From Bradyrhizobium sp. C9 (GTDB taxonomy: Bacteria; Pseudomonadota; Alphaproteobacteria; Rhizobiales; Xanthobacteraceae): a DNA stretch of 64,000 nucleotides. The stretch covers positions 62,001 to 126,000 of the forward strand of contig NZ_NWTG01000003.1 in the NCBI RefSeq assembly GCF_002532045.1, given 5' to 3'. The position numbers were made by a program, and so were the translations under genes. Below are positions 17,518-27,552 of this stretch, piece by piece; position 1 is the stretch's first letter; each line of letters starts with the position of its first letter. The notes below the pieces were generated by a model. The model was not told the origin of the DNA and ran no database searches. It was given only the letters and a program-made list of their open reading frames with translations.

Positions 17518-18243
17518 ATGATCACGCCGGTTCGACGGGACTGGAATCCAAACGAATTGTTCAGCGCTCTTACACCTGCGATGTTCTGCGCCGAACCATC
17601 AGCTGTATGCGCACGTTGGGATAAATTGTGGCCTGATCTATACACGGAATATGACGCCCGGTTTTTGAAACAAGAACTTGCCGCCAGAAATCTCATCGCG
17701 ACCGATGAAGCTGCGGCATTTCTCAACGCCTGGGCGATTGATGAAGAGCGACACACCAATGGCTTCATCCGCATCATTGAGCTTGTCGCGAACGGATCCG
17801 AAAAGGATCTTCGCGAGAGATTGGGCGCTCGATCGCCTGACTTTGGTCCGATCACCGAATTCCTGAAGGACGAATTCTCCTTGCTGGTTATGATTGCGTT
17901 TGACGAAATGTGCACTTGCCGCGCCTACGCGGCAGAAAAGCCGTTTTACGACGCTCTTGGCAACAACACGTTTCATCATTGGCTGCGAGAGGTAATTGCC
18001 GACGAGGCGGTTCATTCGATGAACGCTGTTAATGTTATTCGCGCGCGCTATCGCGACCGCATTGGGCAAGTCGGCGCAATGCTCGATAGCCTCATCCGCG
18101 CGTGCGATAATCTACGCTATTCTGGCACCTTCGTCCTCGACTACTTCGGCACAGCGTACTCCAAGGAGCTTCTCGCCAACGCTCGCCTCGCGACCATGAG
18201 AAACATCGCCAAGCCACTCCCGTGGCGTAGAACGAGACAGTAA
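17518..18243 (+). CDS. ferritin-like diiron protein
   Basis: This 241-residue helical protein carries the pairs expected of a four-helix-bundle diiron site: AIDEERHTNG (E-x2-H, about residues 74-82) and ADEAVHSMN (E-x2-H, about 162-170), with extra acidic residues in KDEFSLLVMIAFDEMC between them. It may be an oxygenase, oxidase or storage-type protein of the ferritin-like superfamily; the reaction cannot be told. The start ATG is preceded by a weak CAAGG. The gene stands alone ahead of the M16 peptidase pair, with a gap of about 300 bases. Confidence 0.65.
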   Translation: MITPVRRDWNPNELFSALTPAMFCAEPSAVCARWDKLWPDLYTEYDARFLKQELAARNLIATDEAAAFLNAWAIDEERHTNGFIRIIELVANGSEKDLRERLGARSPDFGPITEFLKDEFSLLVMIAFDEMCTCRAYAAEKPFYDALGNNTFHHWLREVIADEAVHSMNAVNVIRARYRDRIGQVGAMLDSLIRACDNLRYSGTFVLDYFGTAYSKELLANARLATMRNIAKPLPWRRTRQ

Positions 18244-18541
18244 CAAGCGAGAGGGATTTGATCCGGCGTCGCGGCTCAAATTCGTCTTTCTCTACTCCCA
18301 TTCCAAGGTTTGTGCCAGATTGTCGTGCGCTACCTTGCGCAATGTCGTGTTCACGACCTGCCGGCCGTTGACCAGAACACGCGCGTCGGATCGGTTTTGC
18401 GTCCGGTTGGCGCGCCGTGCGGCCGTGCCGCGCAGCGGGCAATTGGCCCGACCTTTGCTCCTTGCCAAACCGTGTGCAGCTTCCTGTTTTGTCGGTCTAT
18501 CTGCCACAAAACATGGATCTCTATGGAGCGAAGGCAAGCCC

Positions 18542-19999
18542 ATGAAGGACCAGAGTTCCGTCAGCGCCATGTCGGCGGGCATCGCTACTGGCGCAATCAA
18601 TTCAGTGACACAGACGGCCTCGACGGTCGAGCACAGGACGGCTGATGGCACCGATCGTAACCTATACTCTTCTGAGGAACAGAGCATCTTTGCTGAGAAC
18701 AAGGCCAGATCGGGCCGACCGGCTACCCTCGCGCTTCCAAACGGCCTGAAAGTAGTGATGATTCCGGATCATCGCGCTCCCGTTGTGACTCAGATGATCT
18801 GGTATAAGGTCGGCTCCGCCGATGAGCCGGCGGGCAAATCGGGGCTAGCGCATTTCCTTGAACACCTGATGTTCAAGGGCACAACCAAACATCCGGCGAA
18901 CGAATTCTCCCAGACCGTGCTGCGTGTCGGCGGCAACCAGAACGCCTTCACCGGGAGGGACTATACCAGTTATTTCCAGCACGTGCCGCGCGAACAGCTC
19001 GGCAAGATGATGGAATTTGAAGCCGACCGCATGACCGGTCTTATTCTCAACGATTGGGACGTATTGTCGGAGCGCGACGTCGTGCTGGAGGAATTTAACA
19101 TGCGCATCGCCAACAGGCCGGATGCGCGGCTTGTCGAGCAAATGATGGCGGCGCTCTACCTCAATCATCCCTACGGCCACCCTGTGGTCGGCTGGCGGCA
19201 GGAGATTGAAAATCTAGACCGCGAGAGCGCGCTCGCATTCTACAAGCGTTTCTACGCGCCGAACAACGCCATCCTGATCATCGCGGGTGACGTCAAGGTC
19301 AACGAGGTCCACCCGATGGTGGAGAGGAATTTTGGCGGCATTCCCCCGCAGCCATCGATTCCTGCGGAACGCCTGCGACCGCAGGAGCCAACGCCGGCCG
19401 CGGCGCGCACCGTGACGTTGGCAGATCCCCGCGTCGAGCAGCCAGCCTTGCGCCGCCGGTATCTCGTACCCTCGGCTCGCACCGCGGCAGCCGGGGAGAG
19501 TCCAGCGCTGGAGGTGCTCGACAAATTGATGGGTGGTGGCATCAACTCATATCTCTATCGCGCGCTGGTAATCGACAAGCGGCTCGCGATCAGCGCCTGG
19601 ACGCACTACCGCGCCACCGCGCTCGATCCCTCGCAATTCGAGATTTATGCCATGCCGAGGCCGGGCGTTAAGCTCGGGCAGCTCGAGTGCGCCATTGACG
19701 AGACGGTCGCCAATGTTGCGCGCAATTCCCCGCAGGCAGAGGATCTCGAGCGGGTCAAGACACAGCTGATCGCGCAAGCAATCTATGCCCACGACAACTT
19801 GGAAGAGCTCGCGACCTGGTATGGCGGCGGGCTGACGACCGGATTGAGCATCGACGACGTCCAAGGCTGGTCGGACAGCATCCGCGCCGTGCGGCCGGAG
19901 CAGGTACTCGAGGCCTCGCGCAAATGGCTCGACAAGAAGCGCTCGGTAACCGGCTATCTCATCAAAGCGACACCAAAGCACACGGAGAAACGATCATGA
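18542..19999 (+). CDS. M16-family zinc metallopeptidase, Y4wA-like
   Basis: This 485-residue protein has the inverted zinc-binding motif of M16 peptidases, HFLEH, in the context SGLAHFLEHLMFKGT. The downstream glutamate ligand region (DVVLEEFNMR) and the typical carboxy-terminal domain (LDKLMGGGINSYLYRALV) are present, so it should be catalytic. The start chosen follows a GAAGG-like site; a longer open frame extends 74 codons upstream but is not protein-like. No signal peptide is evident. It overlaps its partner gene by four bases (ATGA). NGR234 has the pair y4wA/y4wB in its symbiotic plasmid, and the substrate is unknown. Confidence 0.85.
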   Translation: MKDQSSVSAMSAGIATGAINSVTQTASTVEHRTADGTDRNLYSSEEQSIFAENKARSGRPATLALPNGLKVVMIPDHRAPVVTQMIWYKVGSADEPAGKSGLAHFLEHLMFKGTTKHPANEFSQTVLRVGGNQNAFTGRDYTSYFQHVPREQLGKMMEFEADRMTGLILNDWDVLSERDVVLEEFNMRIANRPDARLVEQMMAALYLNHPYGHPVVGWRQEIENLDRESALAFYKRFYAPNNAILIIAGDVKVNEVHPMVERNFGGIPPQPSIPAERLRPQEPTPAAARTVTLADPRVEQPALRRRYLVPSARTAAAGESPALEVLDKLMGGGINSYLYRALVIDKRLAISAWTHYRATALDPSQFEIYAMPRPGVKLGQLECAIDETVANVARNSPQAEDLERVKTQLIAQAIYAHDNLEELATWYGGGLTTGLSIDDVQGWSDSIRAVRPEQVLEASRKWLDKKRSVTGYLIKATPKHTEKRS

Positions 20000-21441
20000 C
20001 CTGTTCCTTTACACGGCGTGCCTTCCTCATCGGCGGAGCTTCATTGTCAATTGGGATGCTTGTTTCGCCAGATTCGCTCGCCGCCGCCAAGACCGTTCCC
20101 GCGACCAAGATCCAGCGCCTGGTCTCGCCCTGTGGGGTAGAAGCCTGGTTCGTCAGGGACGCAACTGTCCCGTTTATTGCGATGGAATTCGCTTTCGACG
20201 GCGGCGCGACACAGGACCCCGCGGACAAAGCCGGCGTCGGCTACATGGTCGCTGACTTGCTCGATGAAGGCTCCGGCGATCTCGACTCCAAGAGCTTTCA
20301 CGAGCGGCTCGACCGTCGCGCCATTGAGCTGAGTTTTGGATCGACCCGCGATCAGTTCCGCGGTGCCTTGCGCACGCTCGAGGAAAACGCGGATGAGGCC
20401 TTCGACCTTTTACGGATGGCACTAACCTTACCCCGTTTCGACGCGGAGGATGTTGAACGGATTCGTGCCAGCTTGCTTGCGAACCTCAGGAATGATTCAA
20501 ACAATCCTTCATCGCTCGCCAATCGCAAGTTCCTCGAAGTCGCCTTTAACGATCATCCCTATGCTCGACCGGCCGGAGGCACGCTCGAGAGCGTCCCGAA
20601 GATTGGCGTCACCGATCTCAAGGGCTATGTCCGGCGCGTGCTAGCAAAAGACACCCTCAAGATCGCTGTGGTCGGTGACATTCAGCCAGACGTCCTCTGC
20701 GGACTGCTCGACAAGGCCTTTGGCGGCCTGCCGGCCAAGGCGGACTCGGTGCCGATTCGGGACGTCGTCGCAGCAAAGCCGCCGCAGCGGGTCTTCATTC
20801 CGCTCGATGTGGCCCAGACGGCTGTGACTTTCGGTGGTCCCGGCGTCTGCCGCAGTAAGCCCGATTTCATGGCCGCCAATATCGTCAACCAAATTCTCGG
20901 CGGCGGCGGTCTGTCGTCACGGCTGTTTCGCGAAGTTCGCGATAAGCGCGGGCTGGCCTATTCCGTCCGTCAGCAGTTGGTCTGGATGAATCATTCCGCC
21001 GTGTTCGTGGGCAATAGCGGCACCCGTGCCAATCGTGCCGGCGAGACGCTCGAAGAGATTGAGAAGCAGGTCCGCTATATCGCCGACGAGGGGCCGACCC
21101 AACAAGAACTCGACGATGCAAAGTCTTACCTGAAGGGCTCGAAGATGCTGGCTCTCAATTCTTCATCGAAGCTAGCGCGAACGCTGCTGCAGCATCAGCT
21201 TGACAAGCTACCCATCGACTATATCGAAAACTACAATGCCATGGTCGATGCGGTGACGTTGGAAGACGCCAAGAGGATCGCGCAGCGGCTGTGGGGCCAG
21301 GGTCTGCTCACCGTTATCGTCGGCCGCTCCCCACCGGTCGCGGCCGAGTCGGCAACTGTCCCATCGGGCACGACGCCCCCGTCACACGCCGAGCAGCTAG
21401 GCGCCACACCATCACCCGCTTTACCGAAAAAACCCAATTAA
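19996..21441 (+). CDS. M16-family protein lacking the zinc motif, Y4wB-like
   Basis: This 481-residue partner of the preceding peptidase has the M16 fold, but the HxxEH motif is replaced (GVGYMVADLLDEGSG), so it is probably non-catalytic. It keeps the arginine-tyrosine region typical of the second subunit (SSRLFREVRDKRGLAYSV). The amino terminus is a Tat-type signal: TRRAFLIG followed by a hydrophobic stretch and an alanine-rich cleavage region. The start follows GGAGAAA and overlaps the stop of the upstream gene. Paired M16 proteins commonly form heterodimers, so a periplasmic partner for a protein without a clear signal is notable. Confidence 0.85.
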   Translation: MTCSFTRRAFLIGGASLSIGMLVSPDSLAAAKTVPATKIQRLVSPCGVEAWFVRDATVPFIAMEFAFDGGATQDPADKAGVGYMVADLLDEGSGDLDSKSFHERLDRRAIELSFGSTRDQFRGALRTLEENADEAFDLLRMALTLPRFDAEDVERIRASLLANLRNDSNNPSSLANRKFLEVAFNDHPYARPAGGTLESVPKIGVTDLKGYVRRVLAKDTLKIAVVGDIQPDVLCGLLDKAFGGLPAKADSVPIRDVVAAKPPQRVFIPLDVAQTAVTFGGPGVCRSKPDFMAANIVNQILGGGGLSSRLFREVRDKRGLAYSVRQQLVWMNHSAVFVGNSGTRANRAGETLEEIEKQVRYIADEGPTQQELDDAKSYLKGSKMLALNSSSKLARTLLQHQLDKLPIDYIENYNAMVDAVTLEDAKRIAQRLWGQGLLTVIVGRSPPVAAESATVPSGTTPPSHAEQLGATPSPALPKKPN

Positions 21442-22799
21442 CTCTCAGGCCCCCCTCAGCGCCGCAGGCAGCGAGGCTCGCTCTCCATGTCCTCCGGTAA
21501 AGAACCGGCAGTTGGCTGCGGCGGAGCAGAAAAAACTGCGCTCAAATTCTCGCACTAGCGGCGTAATCACACATTAACCGCTTGCCGATCGTTGCTAATC
21601 TCTGACTGCTGGCCTGAGCGGGATTCTTGGCCCTGGGGCCTTCGCAGAGCTAGAGTTTGCTCCTGTCGGCGGACTCCGGGGCAGAGAACCATGAGCTATG
21701 AAGTCGACGCTTCTTGTTTCCGCTCCTTACCCGATTTGCCGGCGAATATCTGCTTTTAGCTGGCTTGCGCGTTACAGGTGTGCTCAGCTGCTGCGACCGT
21801 GGCGAACTGGCGTTATGTTCTGTGATGTCACGCGGCTCGATCCTGAATACCTGTGGCGATGATCAGCAGCGGCCCATCGTGGCAGTGGCAGACATAATGG
21901 CGGGTTCCCTCGACGGCGCCGCCTGGGATGCCACCTGATCGGCCGCATTGTGGCGGACCCGATTGTATGTACGTGAAAATTATCGCTTTCGACGTGTTTC
22001 GCGTAGCGAACGGGCGACTCTCCGAGCGACCAACCTCCGTGTCGCTAGATGCAAGCACGGGGGTGGTCGGTGACGCCCATGTTCAAAGGACGATCCCTAA
22101 TTGAGATGGTCATCAGGCTCGCCGATCAAGCAACTGCAGAAGGCCCGTCGGATACCGCTTCCCGCCGTCGAACAGGTCCACAGGGTCGAGGTTCTGGGCC
22201 GAGCGCTCAGCTCGGCGCTTTGACATTCGAATGTGCAACGAGGCTTTAAACAGGCCGCTGCTCGATGCTTTTCTTATTGTGCTCGCTCGTCACGTTGCCT
22301 GCCGGATGAGACGGCCGCTATGATTGTCGAGTTAGATGTCTGACGATCGACTGGATCAACACGGCCGTGCGACCCAACGCGCCGAAGCGTCTTAAGCACC
22401 GATGCGGAACACCTCGGTCATGCCCACGCCAAAGCGCGACTTTCCTGACGTACGTGAGACTCTCGAATTGTTTGCGCTGATCAAAGATCAAATTGAATGA
22501 GCACGATGGTGATCGCGATCATCAGCGCGCATGGTCGACTGCTCGAATAATTTGTCCTTTCAGCTCACCACAAACCTCACGTGAAACGCGATCACGAGAG
22601 ATTAGTTATTGTCATCGAATTGCATCGTCGTCGCAATCAAAGAGCTCCGATGGCTCGGCACTGGAAAACCTCATCAATCGGGCCGCACCCGCGTCGAAGA
22701 TTCAATAGCCCCTTCTTTCTGCCATGTTCGCATCCAAAGCAAAGACACGCCGATTGCGCACGTCGCGCGCGGCAATAGCGAGTGTCTCAGGAGAATTCC
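21442..22799. other. spacer of 1.36 kb, no gene seen
   Basis: Only short, unconvincing open frames occur. A small palindrome (GCCGAGCGCTCAGCTCGGC, about 22198-22216) is the only structure noted. Confidence 0.4.
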
Positions 22800-23549
22800 A
22801 TGGTGAAGCCGGTTGTGATTGTAGTGGGCGCGGACAAAGGAGGCGTCGGCAAGACGACCGTATCACGAACGCTTCTGGACTACTTCAACGTCAATAACGT
22901 GCAAACACGCGCATTCGACACGGAGTCGCCGCGGGGAACATTGAAGCGATTCTATCCCGCAATCACCGAGATCGTCGATATGACGACGACGGCGGACCAG
23001 ATGAAGATCTTCGATACCCTGAACTCAGGGCTATCCGTCACCGTTATCGATGCTCGCGCCGGCTTACTATCCACAGCACTGGCCTCCTTGCGCGACATCG
23101 GCTTTTTGGATTCGGCGCGATCCGGCCAGATTACTTTTGCCGTATTCCATATTCTGGGATCATCCATCGCTTCGCTGGACGAGATCGCCGAGACCGCGAC
23201 CTACATGGCCGGCGCAAAGTACTATCTGGTGAAGAACTTCATCAACGATACTCAATTCTTCCAGTGGGACCAGTCGACCTATAATTCCTATTTTCACCGC
23301 ATCAAGCATGCGACCGAGTTGACCATCCCGAAGCTCAACGAGATGGCCTATGAGCAGGTCGAAGTCGCTTCTGTCCCATTCGTAGATTTCGTCGCAAACA
23401 AGGGGCGGAACGATCAGCCGGCGAACAATTCCTTCGTTCTGCGCGGCTATGTACGGCACTGGCTGGCAAATGTCTGGAGCGAGTTTGATCGCATCAACTT
23501 GACGGAATTGGCCGGCGCCAAGTCAGCGACTCGGAGCGACGAAAAGTAG
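22800..23549 (+). CDS. ParA/MinD-like P-loop ATPase, role unknown
   Basis: This 249-residue protein has a deviant Walker A motif at its start (VVGADKGGVGKTTVSRTL), the hallmark of ParA/MinD/Mrp-type ATPases. The ATG at 22800 is chosen because AGGAG lies directly upstream; a GTG six codons earlier is possible. It is followed after 60 bases by a second P-loop protein of the same size. There is no parB-like or conjugation gene nearby, so a partition role is unlikely. The neighbouring M16 pair and effector gene give no firm clue. Confidence 0.6.
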   Translation: MVKPVVIVVGADKGGVGKTTVSRTLLDYFNVNNVQTRAFDTESPRGTLKRFYPAITEIVDMTTTADQMKIFDTLNSGLSVTVIDARAGLLSTALASLRDIGFLDSARSGQITFAVFHILGSSIASLDEIAETATYMAGAKYYLVKNFINDTQFFQWDQSTYNSYFHRIKHATELTIPKLNEMAYEQVEVASVPFVDFVANKGRNDQPANNSFVLRGYVRHWLANVWSEFDRINLTELAGAKSATRSDEK

Positions 23550-23609
23550 TCGCATTATCGGCGAGCGACGGGTTGAGCCCAAGGACGAAGCGAGATTGAT
23601 CTGCTGGCT

Positions 23610-24365
23610 ATGTTAGCGACCCCCATCTACATCATCTGCTCTCCTAGCCCGCAGGTCGGAAAAACTCTCGTCGCTCGCCTCGTGAGCGAGTACCTGCTGC
23701 TGAAAAATGGCACGGCGCTCTCCTTCGATGTCAATCTGAAGGAGCCGTCATTGCTCGATTATCTTCCAAGTATCACGGAGACCGCAGATGTAATTGACAC
23801 TTGCGGTAAGATGCAACTGATGGATCCACTGATCATCCACGATCGGGTAGCCAAGGTGATCGACCTCGGCTTCCACGCCTTCGACGAGTTCTTCAAGATG
23901 TGCGAGGAGATCGGTTTCATGAAGGAAACCGCGCGCTGCTATGTCGCGCCTGTCATCCTCTTCGTCGCGGGCGCTGACCGCCATTCCTTCCGTGGTTATG
24001 AAATGCTGCGGCGACAGATTCCACCGGCGGCGCTGGTCACCGTCCACAATGAATTCGTGCTGCGCGGAGGACTACCTGAAGCGATGGATTGTGAGCGAGT
24101 GCTCCGGATTTCCGCGCTGCCGTTGTTTCTAAAGAGATATGTCGATCGACTGAGCTTTTCCTTCACCGGGTATCTGCGCGACGAAAAGGACTGGACCACC
24201 GAACTGCATCAGTGGATTCGTCGAAACTACACCATGTTTCGTGATTTGGAGGCGAGCGTGATGCAGCGAGGGTCCTATCGGTCTCGCGCAACGAATATCG
24301 AGAGCCTACGAGGCACAAGGGCGACTGAGGGACCGGCTCACTATCCATTTCGCTATCAGAGATGA
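23610..24365 (+). CDS. second P-loop ATPase-like protein, role unknown
   Basis: This 251-residue protein begins with YIICSPSPQVGKTLVARLV, a Walker A-like loop (PSPQVGKT) in the same position as in the preceding gene. The two share a general plan (FDVNLKEPSLLDYLPSITE compared with FDTESPRGTLKRFYPAITE), so they are probably diverged duplicates. It may act with the upstream ATPase as a pair. It converges on the NopM-type gene with about 200 bases between them. Confidence 0.5.
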   Translation: MLATPIYIICSPSPQVGKTLVARLVSEYLLLKNGTALSFDVNLKEPSLLDYLPSITETADVIDTCGKMQLMDPLIIHDRVAKVIDLGFHAFDEFFKMCEEIGFMKETARCYVAPVILFVAGADRHSFRGYEMLRRQIPPAALVTVHNEFVLRGGLPEAMDCERVLRISALPLFLKRYVDRLSFSFTGYLRDEKDWTTELHQWIRRNYTMFRDLEASVMQRGSYRSRATNIESLRGTRATEGPAHYPFRYQR

Positions 24366-24568
24366 ACGAGTGATATTCGACAGAATGCTCGCCTGGTCGA
24401 GCAGCCGAGAGAAGTATTTCTCTTGATCGTCCGCACTACCAAGCGACCAAGACCTGCCGGCAACTCATTCGCTCGACGAAACTTCTCCATTCGTTCCTCG
24501 ATAAGGATCGATAGCCGCCTGAGATTGCGCGCAGCTGGCCGGATCGACGGCTCCCGCTCGAGGGCGCT

Positions 24569-26401
24569 TCAAAGCTCAAATCCGAATCTTTCGAGGACCT
24601 GGTGCATAACCGGGCCTTTGATCTCGAGGGCGATCTCTTTGCGAATCTGGGCGCCAAGCACTCGCTCTGCATCGGCATCGCCCGTCAGACTATTCTCGGC
24701 CAGTCGCCGATCCAAGCGGGCTTGGAATTCATCCCCCATCGCGTCGACGAGCCGCCTCTCCATTGCAGCATGGTCTTCTGGTGCGATGCGCCTCAATACG
24801 CTCTCCCATGGATGCCAGCGCGTTGCCAGGTAGTCCGGAAATTCCGCTGCCTCCTGATTGCGCACCGACGCCTCGGCCCTGACAATATCGTCCTCGGTTA
24901 CGTTAGAGACATTCAAGAAGCGCATGTCCGGAGCGATGTGCAGCAGCTGCAGCGGGTCGCGCAGCCGGGTCTGGTAGGCAAGGTAGACCTCGATCTCGTC
25001 GACGTCGGCGTCAGGATCGGCACGACGAAGCGAGTTGACCGTCTCGCGTGCGATCCCGTCCAGCGCCTCCAGCCGAAACAGGACACGGCCCTGCTGAAGC
25101 AGCTCGGCCAACCGCCCGTCATAGACGCCGTCTTCAACGTCAGCGTTCAGACGTGCGCTCTGCATGCCGTTCCAGGTCAAGGTAACCCGATCTTCGCAGC
25201 GCTCGCTCGCTCCCGAGGCCAGCTGGAAAAACTGCTCACGCAAACGCGGCCTGACGGCTGCCTGCCGCAGATCCTCGACGACCGCCTGCCGGAACCCGTC
25301 GTTGCCATAGTTCACGGTACCCCGGAGCCGGTCGAGGAAGCGTGCATAGTCTTGCGCACCCGATTCTTGGGCGAAGCGCTGCCAAGTGGCCATTACCGAC
25401 GGCTCGGCCTCGAGCCAGTGCGCCACAACCTCTTGCAGGGAGCGCGGCTGGACTCGCAGCGCGCCTTCGGCCGTCGATAAAAAGACCTGCGGGCCTGCAT
25501 CGCCTGCTGCATGTATCGCTGCCGTCAGGCCAGCCTGCACCAAATCGGGGAGCGGATTATTCTCCAGATTAACGCTAGAATAACCGCTTAGCTGTGTCAG
25601 GAGGGTCTCGGGTACGCTGGTCAGCTGGTTGTTGCTGGCGCCGAGCCAAATTAGGTCGGGAAGCGCCGTTTCGGGCAGACTGGTCAGTTCGTTATGGCTA
25701 GCGCTGAGCCATTGGAGCCCGCCCGGAAGAGGCTCGGGCAAGTCCGTCAGCTGATTGTGGTCGACGTTGAGGCGCTGGAGCCGGGATGGAAGGTCGGGCA
25801 GATTGGTCAAGCGGTTGCCGCTGGCGTCCAGTTCCTCAAGCGTCGCCGGAAGGCGATCAGGCAGACTGGTTAGCTGATTGTTATCGACCCTCAGCCGCAG
25901 CAACCCGGGCGGTAGCTGTGCGGGCAGGTTGGTGAGCCCGTTGCTGATGACATCGAGCTGCAGCAGGCCATTTGGAAGCTCGGGCAGGCCGGTCAGCCGA
26001 TTATTGCTGGCAGAGAGCCACTGGAGACTGGCCGGAAGGTTCCCAGGAAGGCTGTTCAGCTGATTGTCGTCGACATTCAGCCGACGCAGCCCTGCCAGGG
26101 TCGGCGCAGGCAAGCCGGTCAGGGACAGGGACGACAGATCTAGGGCCTCATTGACATCGCCTCTGTCCTGCCAAGCCCTCGTACGACTTACCGCTTCTCG
26201 ACGGTCCTCGTGTTGCCCCTGCCCGCCTTCGGCAGCCCAGGTCGACAAGACCTCGAGCTGCGAGCTGGACGCCTCGCCGGCGGACGCCAGCGCATCCGTC
26301 AGGGCTTCGCCCCACTGCGTGGCAGTCGCAGATGCCGGCTCGGAGGTTTCCGAATCGGAAGTTCCGGAAGGAGTGCCTGAGCCAAGCTGCTCTGTATTCA
26401 T
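24569..26401 (-). CDS. nopM: NopM-type T3 effector, LRR E3 ubiquitin ligase
   Basis: This 610-residue protein has the IpaH/NopM layout. A serine/threonine-rich secretion region covers about residues 1-85, eight to nine leucine-rich repeats of about 20 residues cover about 100-285 (LDASGNRLTNLPDLPSRLQ type), and the NEL ubiquitin ligase domain runs from about 300 to the end. The catalytic cysteine is visible at about residue 402 in ASERCEDRV, with the conserved CxD arrangement. Such proteins are injected into the plant cell, where they attach ubiquitin to host proteins and alter defence and nodulation. A tts box lies about 280 bases upstream, supporting TtsI control. Frame and domains are intact. 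Confidence 0.93.
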   Translation of the reverse strand: MNTEQLGSGTPSGTSDSETSEPASATATQWGEALTDALASAGEASSSQLEVLSTWAAEGGQGQHEDRREAVSRTRAWQDRGDVNEALDLSSLSLTGLPAPTLAGLRRLNVDDNQLNSLPGNLPASLQWLSASNNRLTGLPELPNGLLQLDVISNGLTNLPAQLPPGLLRLRVDNNQLTSLPDRLPATLEELDASGNRLTNLPDLPSRLQRLNVDHNQLTDLPEPLPGGLQWLSASHNELTSLPETALPDLIWLGASNNQLTSVPETLLTQLSGYSSVNLENNPLPDLVQAGLTAAIHAAGDAGPQVFLSTAEGALRVQPRSLQEVVAHWLEAEPSVMATWQRFAQESGAQDYARFLDRLRGTVNYGNDGFRQAVVEDLRQAAVRPRLREQFFQLASGASERCEDRVTLTWNGMQSARLNADVEDGVYDGRLAELLQQGRVLFRLEALDGIARETVNSLRRADPDADVDEIEVYLAYQTRLRDPLQLLHIAPDMRFLNVSNVTEDDIVRAEASVRNQEAAEFPDYLATRWHPWESVLRRIAPEDHAAMERRLVDAMGDEFQARLDRRLAENSLTGDADAERVLGAQIRKEIALEIKGPVMHQVLERFGFEL

Positions 26402-27182
26402 CGCCGTCTCTCCGTATCCAAACCAAGCGCGTCCGCAGCCGCACCTTTAAGCCGTCAGCCTCACCAGGGTTGGCGCGCTGATCGGCTGATGACAAAGCTG
26501 GCGGTCATACGGCGCAATCACCGCCCACGGCTGGCGCGCACACCTACCGGCCTGCAGGCGAGCAACTGCAGCTCACCGCAGCACAGCCAAAGCCTCGGCG
26601 GTAAATCCCTTGATGGATACCATCCAATTCTCTTGCCGATCTGAGAACATCAAGCCGGACCAGCCAGTAAAGACGTTCCTGCTACGAGACGTAGCTGTCG
26701 ATAAGCTGACGGGCTTCGGAGCGACGAACACTGGGCGGACGGCTGGCCATCAGCCTCTCCCGAAGCTTAGGCGTAGATAGCGGACCGACGAAAAGCAGAC
26801 GAGGATCAACCGAGTTTTAAGCTTGGCAAAATGCTCGCTGTTTACGGCGCCCCGGCGGCGCGGCGCTGACAGCCGGCGAGTTGCGGCTCCTTTACTCCCG
26901 AGGCAACAAACCGCCCCCTGCTCATTCAGATGGCCACGTTGGGACGCTAGGCGATACGCCCCGGCGCAATCGGCAAAGGCTGGCATAACCTCCCGGATAG
27001 CGAGTTCCCACCTATTCTGACATTGGCGGCAAGGATCGATCTTGCCAGATCGGCTCAGACTGCCGCAGGTTTCGGCCAGCAAAAGCGGACGACTCGGCCC
27101 TTGCCGGGGCGCTTTCTCAGTCGAACAACGCGCGCCCGGCTGCATCTGACACTGATTCGAGAGAATATTCTTAACTTCGAGA
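26402..27182. other. upstream region of the nopM-type gene, no gene seen
   Basis: Contains the tts box at 26681-26712 and otherwise only short, unconvincing frames. Confidence 0.4.
26681..26712 (-). promoter_or_regulatory. tts box of the nopM-type gene
   Basis: On the minus strand CGTCAGCTTATCGACAGCTA matches the TtsI site closely (two differences in the second half). It points at the effector gene and is about 280 bases from its start, implying a long leader. Confidence 0.8.
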
Positions 27183-27431
27183 TCAATGCAATAGATCCGC
27201 CCCGCGTCCGATAAACTCGAGCACCGACTGCGCCTCGTTGATTTCGCTTGAAACGCGCTTCAATATCCGAACTGCCACCTCTTCCGTCGCGATCAGCCCC
27301 GCTCTTTCGCAGGCTAATCCGAAATGATGCATCACCTGTTCGTAGGAGGGCGCAACACGATTCTGCAACAAGCTGATCGCCAATGATGAGAGCATCTGCT
27401 CGACGACATCCTTCTCAGCCTGGATCAACAA
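27183..27431 (-). CDS. small helical protein with a TTG start
   Basis: This 82-residue protein is predicted to be helical and acidic/amphipathic (AEKDVVEQMLSSLAISLLQ, EEVAVRILKRVSSEINEAQ). No ATG is available at the front, but TTG at 27431 sits five bases after a strong GGAAGGA ribosome binding site, which decides the start. It lies between two effector-type genes on the same strand, and its size and composition would suit a T3 chaperone. That is only a guess from context. Confidence 0.5.
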   Translation of the reverse strand: MLIQAEKDVVEQMLSSLAISLLQNRVAPSYEQVMHHFGLACERAGLIATEEVAVRILKRVSSEINEAQSVLEFIGRGADLLH

Positions 27432-27552
27432 CTACGTCCTTCCGATTGTTTACTCAATTCTGTGGCTGTGCACGCCTCCGACTGCATCCCAAGAGGGTCG
27501 CTGCGTGGGATTGTCGTGTTGTGACCTCGCCGCATCCTACGCATGAACACCG

